NCBI GenBank assembly: GCA_019055375.1
Contig: JAHQIW010004549.1
Coordinates: 24,948-88,947, forward strand
Source of the DNA: Parelaphostrongylus tenuis
Lineage: Eukaryota; Nematoda; Chromadorea; Rhabditida; Metastrongylidae
DNA length: 64,000 nt
Direction: 5' to 3'
Both the position numbers and the translations under genes were made by a program. This document shows positions 57,727 through 64,000 of the stretch, piece by piece (the first letter of the stretch is position 1; each line of letters starts with the position of its first letter). The notes below the pieces were generated by a model that ran no database searches, had not been told where the DNA came from, and was given only the letters and a program-made list of their open reading frames with translations.

Positions 57727-57985
57727 TATAACTAAGAGAATTGAGTGGTGAACAAAACACGGCCTCAGCGGGAATCGAAACCCACGTCTCATCCTATCCC
57801 GGGGACGCGTGGCTCTAACCCACTAACACCACTGAGGCACTTTGCCCGACCACTCTTCTTCTACATCTCAATGTTAGCTATCAGCCACCAACCTTTATCC
57901 CCGTCCCCGGATAGGATGAAACGTGGGTTCGATTCCCGCCTGAGGCCGTGTTTTTGTTCACACATTCAATTCTCTTAGTTACCTA
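57727..57985. mobile_element. T2 fold-back SINE, well preserved
   Basis: The left arm (57727-57806) has CTAAGAGAATTGAGTGGTGA and GGGAATCGAAACCCACG. The right arm (57902-57985) has CGTGGGTTCGATTCCCGCCT and CATTCAATTCTCTTAG. Confidence 0.75.
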
Positions 57986-57989
57986 AGGC

Positions 57990-58985
57990 AAAGAATTTTC
58001 AAGATGATTTTGAATAGTTCGAACCGACTCTTATCCACTACGAAAACGTCCACGGAGGGGACTAAAGTTTTGCCCTCTTGTAGATTATAAATATGAAAAA
58101 ATTCGACCACTGAAGGTATTGACAACATTCTCCATGAAATAGTGATTCTTGTCCTATACCTTAGTCAAAAGATTTCACTTAAACATGCATTTCTTTAATA
58201 CCTTTACTAGACTTGTTTCACAGTTTTTTGGTTCCTAGTAAGTGGATCCCAGTACTTCCTAGAGCATCCTATCGTCTCCTCGCATTAATTGCTTGACTGG
58301 CAGATTTCATGAACGTCGTATAATACTGCTTGTGGTGGATTTGCGATACGGAGGATAGCCAAGCTGAGGCGATCCGTAAGACGTTACTTATTGACTGAGG
58401 CGAGTCCTGGCAATGAAGAGGAGGGTCAACCTCTCATGGAGCAACACTAGCCACTCGGGTACTCAGAATATGTACTTTATCTTCACTTCGGAAATCTTCA
58501 TGTAATTGATTTTGTTTTTGCACTTGTATTACTTGAATAGTCAATTAACAACTTCCGATGGGATCACATAGCGTTTTCCATTTCTGCGCACTCACGGAAA
58601 CATCAGCTCTTCACGTAATTATGATCTTCTGTTATTGGCTCAATCCCTCTCCCTTGACTATCAACTTAACTTCCGACGCTTGAACCCACCTACTGAACTG
58701 AGTATTCAAGCACCCTGAGTGCGATACATCGTGTCCACACAGATCGTCAACATTTAAAACTTCCACTACATTTGCTGCATCGGTACCTCGGATCAAATCC
58801 CGGCATCACAGTCTCCACCGATCGGCTACTGAACAGACCATGTGGTACAGCAAAAGCAGATCCATTATCTCTTAACTTTCGCCCTAATTTCGCACTAAAC
58901 GTCTTGGCTTGCATTCATAGATGTAATCGAGATCTGTGACTTACCTTTCACAATTTTGAAACCTCACTCAAAAACAAACACAAAT
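57990..58985. other. Unannotated
   Basis: No exon, RNA or repeat that I can support in about 1 kb. Confidence 0.35.
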
Positions 58986-58989
58986 TTTT

Positions 58990-59510
58990 GAGAGCCTTCA
59001 TGATGTCTGTCATGGCACTTAAAGTGCTAAACCGTGTCTTGGCCATACAAGCCTCGTCAGTTTGCATATGTACTTTCTTCTCATTCAGCTCCTCAGGATA
59101 CGCATCCCCTATTTAGACAATCGATGCCAACTGTTTTACACTAAGTGCACCATGAATGAATCACTGTGGCGTTCTCTCAGAGTGATTGATTGTCGATGGC
59201 ATGGCTTATGGCTATATAGAGCATATGTAACTATATATTTCAATCGACTAATCAAGACTCGCTCAAAACATATAACCTGATCTGTATATTTATTTAGCAC
59301 TGGACCATAAGGCATACAACAGACAATCATCACTCTGAAAGAACGCCACGGCGATTTCTTTCATCGAAGTTGAGCAGTTCGGCGTCAAATTCTTTGAAAA
59401 CGGGGGTTTGTCCTCGAGGAAATGACTGAATCGAAAGGCACCGAGCCACTGATGAGACTGGAAGGCCGAAACACGTTCACAAAAACCGCAACAGACCGCA
59501 TGAATGGCTC
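58990..59510. mobile_element. Hammerhead fold-back element, family E, copy 4 (decayed)
   Basis: Left arm GCCTTCATGATGTCTGTCAT; the right arm ends CGCATGAATGGCTCG. Hammerhead remnants: minus 59010-59055 (CUGACGA kept, core changed) and plus 59440-59490 (CTGATGA and CCGAAACACG kept, stem III broken). Confidence 0.55.
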
Positions 59511-59864
59511 GAATAGTTATCACATAATCGAGACCTTTCTAGAGATTGTAAAAGGGTTTCTCAAACTCACCAACTGGCGCAGACTTCACATAATCCGTAT
59601 GGTGGGAAATTACCCTCAAGGCGCTAGATGTCTCTTCAAAAACGTTTCGAAAACAACAAGATTTAAATTGTTAATGCCATTTTTTGAAGAGAAAAACTGC
59701 CCACATAAAGACCGTAAAGCTGTATTTGACGATAAAAAAATCCACCCGCTCCTACTCACCTACAGGTTCTTAAAAAAAGAAACTGGAAAAAAGATGGGAA
59801 AACGCGCAAGACTTGGAATTTCTTATATGATACGGAAAGGAAATCATCAAATACTTCGATTTAA

Positions 59865-60640
59865 GAACCTGTTCCGTTGGTTTCTGTTCGAATAGATCCA
59901 GCTGATCAAATCCATCCAGAAGCACTGGGTGCCTCAGCAACTCGCTTGTCATCTCCCAATTCGGGAACGAAGTGGCAGCATCCTGAGCAGAATGAACGTC
60001 TTCCGCACGATGCAGAATGACAGAGCGGTCTGTTCGATGGTGCGAAAGACCAGAAGAGATCCTTGTAGACACATTACCTTCAACTAATCATTAACGTTTT
60101 CGAAACCATAGACCCACGGGCCTCTGAATCTCCCAACAGGCCATTCCGGACGATCTGCTCCACCTCTTCTCCAACTCTACCCCAGCGCGCTGCGGTCTAA
60201 CGATTCTGGCTGCTACGTCTAACAATGGCACGCTGAGAGTTGGAAATACGGAGGACGGGAGCAGACCATCCACCAGAGTGCCAGGTGAAGATGCACAGGC
60301 GTGGGTTCATGATCCCGAAAGAACTTAACAATCCTCAAAGAGCTGCTATGTGGGAAAACTACCTGCTCACCTGTTACGAACGATTTATGGTCGGTCACTC
60401 GGAAATTGTGGTACGACCGCGACAGCTGAAATCGCCCCAATACTTCCCGAATTCGATGACGACAAGCGAACACTAATGAGATCTTACGAGGAACAAGATC
60501 AGGTCTTGAACTTGCGCGGGGTTGCCAACTCCACCTGAACCAACACCATTGCGCAATTGGTCCGTCCTCGAGTAACACCTGGTGGGAAGAAGTGGTCTGC
60601 AATTACACATAAGGCACTCTAAAGCTACGTCATTTTAACG
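59865..60640. repeat. P-family repeat, copy 5
   Basis: Minus half with GFDQLDLFEQKPTEQ, plus half with CACCTGTTACGAACGATTTA and CTGAAATCGCCCCAATACTT. Confidence 0.55.
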
Positions 60641-60944
60641 CCGAACACGTGTCACGTAGGTGTTACTCATTCTGATGGCTCATCTTCGTGAGGCAGACCT
60701 AGGATCTCTCGTGTACTTCCTGTTCTCGAAAGGCCTACGTCCACTTTGATGATCAAATTCGCGTTTGAGTTTGACTTGCGGTTGAACGAATCCCCATCCC
60801 GTGTTTACTTAATCGATTGACTTCCGCGGACCCACACTGGGCGTGTCCGCAATAGTGGGTTCGCGGAAGTCAACCGGTTAGTGCTGCTAGGACGGGTTTT
60901 TTCAGTAGTCCTGGATAGCTATTGTACAGAGTCATCAAATTACC

Positions 60945-61455
60945 TTCGTTTCAAGCGGTTTCCTAAGATCACACTCAAATTTCAATATGCTTGACAATCA
61001 TTTTCTGAGCCAAGAAGTGGTTTATAAGGGCAACTTATAGAGCCTGATACATGTGTTTCGACCTTGACAGTCTCATTAGTTGGGCGGGTACCTTTCGTTT
61101 TTTTTTGCCAATCCTCTCGTGGTGCTCCAGTCTTCCATACTAAGAGTGGGCGACGACGAACATTTTACATGGTACATCAAGTGAAATTATGATTAACGAC
61201 ACCAGCCAAGAGCAATCGAGTGCACAATATTGCCCATTCAGTAATCAATTCACTTAATGGGCAGAGCAAAATGTTTCGTCGTCGCCTACTCTTAGTATGA
61301 GGCTGAAGTGGCAAAAGACGAAAGGGTAGTACCAGCCCGACTGATGAGGACTGTCGAGGTCGAAACACGTGTATTGGTGTTCTGTAAGTTGCCCTATAAC
61401 GACCATATGCAGGGTCAAAGAATGATCATCAGGCAGTCATTGAATTGTCAAGATC
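60945..61455. mobile_element. Hammerhead fold-back element, family B, copy 2
   Basis: The arms mirror each other: TTATAGAGCCTGATACATGT on the left; CGACGACGAACATTTTAC against AAAATGTTTCGTCGTCGC near the centre. The minus hammerhead at about 61050-61093 has CUAAUGA (G5 lost); the plus one is mostly intact. Confidence 0.7.
61335..61379 (+). ncRNA. Hammerhead ribozyme, core intact, weakened stems
   Basis: GCCCGA, CTGATGA, GGAC-TGTCGA-GGTC, GAA, ACACGTGT, A, TTGGTG. All core residues are kept. Stem II has one mismatch and stem I is down to about four pairs. Confidence 0.7.
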
Positions 61456-61595
61456 GTCACAATGAAATGTTCTCATGATGCCGAATAAATGCGAAAATAG
61501 AAAGTTTTGTATTCATAGAACGATAGATCAAAGTACTCTTCTATAGTTTCTCTAGAGGTCCTAGCTTCTAGAGCATGCTTTTATAAAGAGAAATC

Positions 61596-62791
61596 GGTTC
61601 TTTTCTGTCATTTGGCGACAAACGAGAAACGACCTCTTTTGCTGGATAAGACCATCTCGTAAGGTCTCAGTAATCTCTTGAAGGTCTAAATCTCTGTCCG
61701 CTGCGCTACGTTGCCGCTTTTGAAAGCCGTTTTATATAACTTTGGAGCAGAACGAGAAAACATCTGTGTTTCACACAGACATACACAGATCTCCGGCAGG
61801 ACAGTACTCTTTTCTCAACTCACAATCAAATCATCAAATGATCGCGAATTGAACAAATCTGATCGCGTTCACTATTTTCATACTCGGCCTCCACTGCTGT
61901 GTAGACCAAACCTACTTCTACTATATCGTCGCTAGCTATTCAGGTTTAAAAAAACACAATCAAAAATAAAAGAATGAATTTGATTGCCAAAAATTTAAAA
62001 AGGTACTTATCTGTTGTATGGCCACCAATGTGATTCGACCCCATTCGCTTGACAAGAGTTCTTTATAATATTGATAGTAATCATTCAAAAGTTTGAATCC
62101 TCTAGCTATTGCGCTCGACGTGCTCCTTTGTCAATAGACCATTTTTATAACGCTGTAACATTCAAAATAAAATTATGTTTTACATCGACCCGACGCTCTG
62201 AGTATTACTTCGCTGCAAGCACGAAAGCATATGACCGTGTACAGGAAATCTTGTAGTAGCAGAGTCATAGGTTTTGTCTGGAGCTTCTTCCAAAGCGGTG
62301 AAAAAATCTCGAATTAAACAACAAAATTACACTCCACATGTGTAGCGGGTCAAAGCGATCGATCGATAGCCGTATGGAGTCGGCGGGCAGTATCCCCTCA
62401 AACCCCCTCCCCCTCTCTCCTCCCCTGCCTATGCTCAGCCAACAACATTAGCCAAAAAAAGTGATACTCGGGCCCATGTGCAACTCAGTCATGTTTTCCG
62501 TGCTACACTGCAGTGAATCGGTATTTTCGAAAAATTAAGCACAGCTTTGGAATCACCAGAATTTAAGCTACGAATGGTTTTTGTTAGTTGGGACAAGAGC
62601 TCTGTCCTGCGAGAGCACAACAAAGGTTTTTTTTTTGCTTACAGTGTTACAAAAAGACTTCTACAAACGCCCAACGTAGTGCAGTAGCTAGAGATTTGAG
62701 CTTTCCAATGTTAGCTAGAAGTGCAATGGAAAGTCTTTGTCCAGCAAAAGGGATCGTTTCTTCTTTTGTCGCTAGATAACAGAAAAGAACC
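61596..62791. mobile_element. TIR element M1, long complete copy (about 1.2 kb)
   Basis: The ends GGTTCTTTTCTGTCATTTGG and the complement of CTAGATAACAGAAAAGAACC are inverted, and similarity continues about 60 bp inward (TTTTGCTGGATAAGACC against CTTTGTCCAGCAAAAGG). No transposase ORF. Confidence 0.75.
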
Positions 62792-62914
62792 AGGAAATCC
62801 TAGAAGTTGTCGTTGAACTGGCATCACATGCAGTGTGCAGTGCTATTTCTCAACGACTCATTGTTTTGTGACTTCGATCACTGGGGATAACTATCGCCTA
62901 TTAGATCCTTTCAT

Positions 62915-63150
62915 TATTATTTGAGCCAACATGTCATGTGGTCTGGTAAGGGCTCTTGTAACAGCCCGAGATACGTGTTTCGTCCTTACAGACTCGTCAG
63001 CCGGGCAGAACCCGTCGTCTGTCGATCTTTTCATAGTCAGTTCTCTCGGAGCATCACACTCCTTATATATAGTTATCGACGACCTACGCCTTTACACTCT
63101 ATGTCAGGTGAAACATCACCTAACACAGAGTGTTTTCGCACGCAGTGTTT
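62915..63150. mobile_element. Hammerhead element, family B, single arm
   Basis: Shares TTATTTGAGCCAACATGTCA, CGACGACCTACGCCTTTACA and CTCTATGTCAGG with the left arm of the palindrome at 17670; the right arm is reduced to ACACAGAGTGTTTTCGCACG. Confidence 0.65.
62964..63006 (-). ncRNA. Hammerhead ribozyme, core intact
   Basis: Minus strand: GCCCGG, CUGACGA, GUCU-GUAA-GGAC, GAA, ACACGUAU, C, UCGGGC. Stem I has 6 pairs with one G-U. Stem II has a GNRA loop. Stem III has one break in its self-complementarity. Confidence 0.8.
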
Positions 63151-63179
63151 ATCGCCTATTATATTGTAAATGGAAATAT

Positions 63180-63585
63180 GTCAAAATTACGTAGGTTTGT
63201 ATAGCGAAGTTCGTGCCGTTCTGAGTTTTTCGAATAAGTATTCTGGTTCTTGGAACAAATTCGCTTGCTTCTCATGCACGAAGGCGCGTACTGGAAAAAT
63301 GCTAGTGAAGCGGCGCGTAAGTCTAATGGAGCTTGAGGCGATGATGATACGATTGCAGAATGGGCAGTTAGGAAGTGGACTGCGATGTTCAAAGCTAGAG
63401 CCGTACAGTGTGGAGGACCACTGGCACTCCGGCCGTCCACAGAAAATGATTGTCAAGACGTCTTGAGATGGTCGAACAGAATCCTTCAATGAAATGAGGC
63501 TTACAGTCGTGGCATCGATGTCTTACCCGAAAAATGGCAGGAAATTATCGGGGTTCAAGGAGAATACTTTGATCAATAGTTTCTC
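63180..63585 (+). pseudogene. Internally deleted mariner transposase remnant
   Basis: From 63247: FLEQIRLLLMHEGAYWKNAS, EAARKSNGA, a stop, then GDDDTIAEWAVRKWTAMFKA; after a frameshift, SVEDHWHSGRPQ. The distal end has LPEKWQEIIGVQGEYFDQ and TAG at 63577-63579. This is the mariner N-terminal helix-turn-helix and the extreme C-terminus; the catalytic domain is lost as in the copy at 48358, though the two differ in sequence. Confidence 0.75.
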
Positions 63586-63589
63586 GGAT

Positions 63590-64000
63590 ATTTTCGGTTA
63601 TGAGGGAAAAGTGATTACTCGACCTCATTCGCTGCACAAGAAATTTTTATGGGAATGGTTATTATCATTTTAAAGCTTGAATCTTTGTGCTAGCGCGGTA
63701 TGTAGCCGATTTCTCATAACATCCTTTTATAACACTGCAGAATCCAAGAAAAATGTTTCACACGACCATGTGTTTTTTTTATCTCTCTTATATCTCGCTG
63801 GATCGAACTCCTTCCTAAGACCGCTATACTCTTTCGATAGCCACAAGACTTGAGTAACCAAAATTTATGTTTGCTTTCTGAAAAGCTCTTTTGATAGCTC
63901 TGTAGGAGAAAGAATTTGTGCCTTACACCTCGCTCGACAAAGCTGTTTTTTTGGACTACAGAAAAGGGGGGGGGGAGAGGCGGAGGCAGAAGGGACAAAG
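63590..64000. mobile_element. TIR element M1, left end, cut by the window
   Basis: TTTTCGGTTATGAGGGAAAA and CTCGACCTCATTCGCTGCAC are the M1 terminus; the modules continue to the window end. Confidence 0.6.

Noticed and set aside
59422..59895. 157-residue plus ORF
   Set aside because: It begins in the right arm of a hammerhead fold-back and ends in a P-family repeat; the Lys-rich middle has no recognised domain or splice pattern.
1..64000. CRISPR arrays, rRNA genes, bacterial operons, integrases
   Set aside because: None seen; direct repeats here are satellites or transposon copies, and gene structure is eukaryotic.

Overview
The window looks like nuclear DNA of a nematode. Exons are short, on one strand, with GT/AG borders and many introns of 50-75 bp. 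Two 22-mers (18310-18331 and 46783-46804) each differ by one base from the nematode SL1 spliced leader as I know it. There are no rRNA genes, complete tRNA genes, CRISPR arrays or bacterial operons. Many copies of tRNA-derived SINEs, fold-back elements, (TA)n tracts and decayed retroelements make this a repeat-rich accessory region. A strongylid-like (clade V) worm would fit, but I cannot fix the species from the sequence.

Layout. 1-7322 (minus): the 5' part of a multi-exon gene for a WAC-domain protein of the BAZ1A/ACF1 chromatin-remodelling family, read exon by exon with matching phases; it runs off the left edge. 8.4-10.9 kb: fold-back MITEs and GC-rich repeats. 9.8-17.2 kb, 21.5-23.4 kb, 38.3-45.0 kb and 50.2-57.6 kb: four same-direction copies, two of them partial, of a duplicated segment carrying a small minus-strand C2H2 zinc-finger gene, all damaged. 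24.9-25.5 kb: an array of 93-nt phase-0 exons. 32.5-33.5 kb: a ~98-bp minisatellite. 34.3-37.0 kb: two Penelope-like element remnants (RT and GIY-YIG) in inverted arrangement. 48.4 and 63.2 kb: internally deleted mariner elements. 51.6-53.3 kb: an RTE-type LINE remnant.

The main discovery candidate is a family of fold-back elements, at least eleven copies or half copies, whose arms carry minimal type I hammerhead ribozymes: 6-bp stem I, core CUGANGA, short stem II, GAA, and a self-complementary stem III such as ACACGUGU. Three copies (12340-12382, 17738-17780, 36264-36312) match the hammerhead consensus at every core position with a perfect stem I. Where both arms remain, the left-arm ribozyme is on the minus strand and the right-arm one on the plus strand, so they always point outward. 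One copy (17670-18261) is a palindrome with 266-bp arms and two mismatches. Another sits inside the coding part of the Penelope-like element. Minimal hammerheads of this kind are known from Penelope-like elements and retrozymes; their divergent fold-back packaging here is what looks new to me.

How the parts relate. The zinc-finger gene family has been multiplied by segmental duplication and then invaded by these repeats. The WAC gene keeps its splice structure but holds SINEs in its introns and one apparent single-base frameshift.
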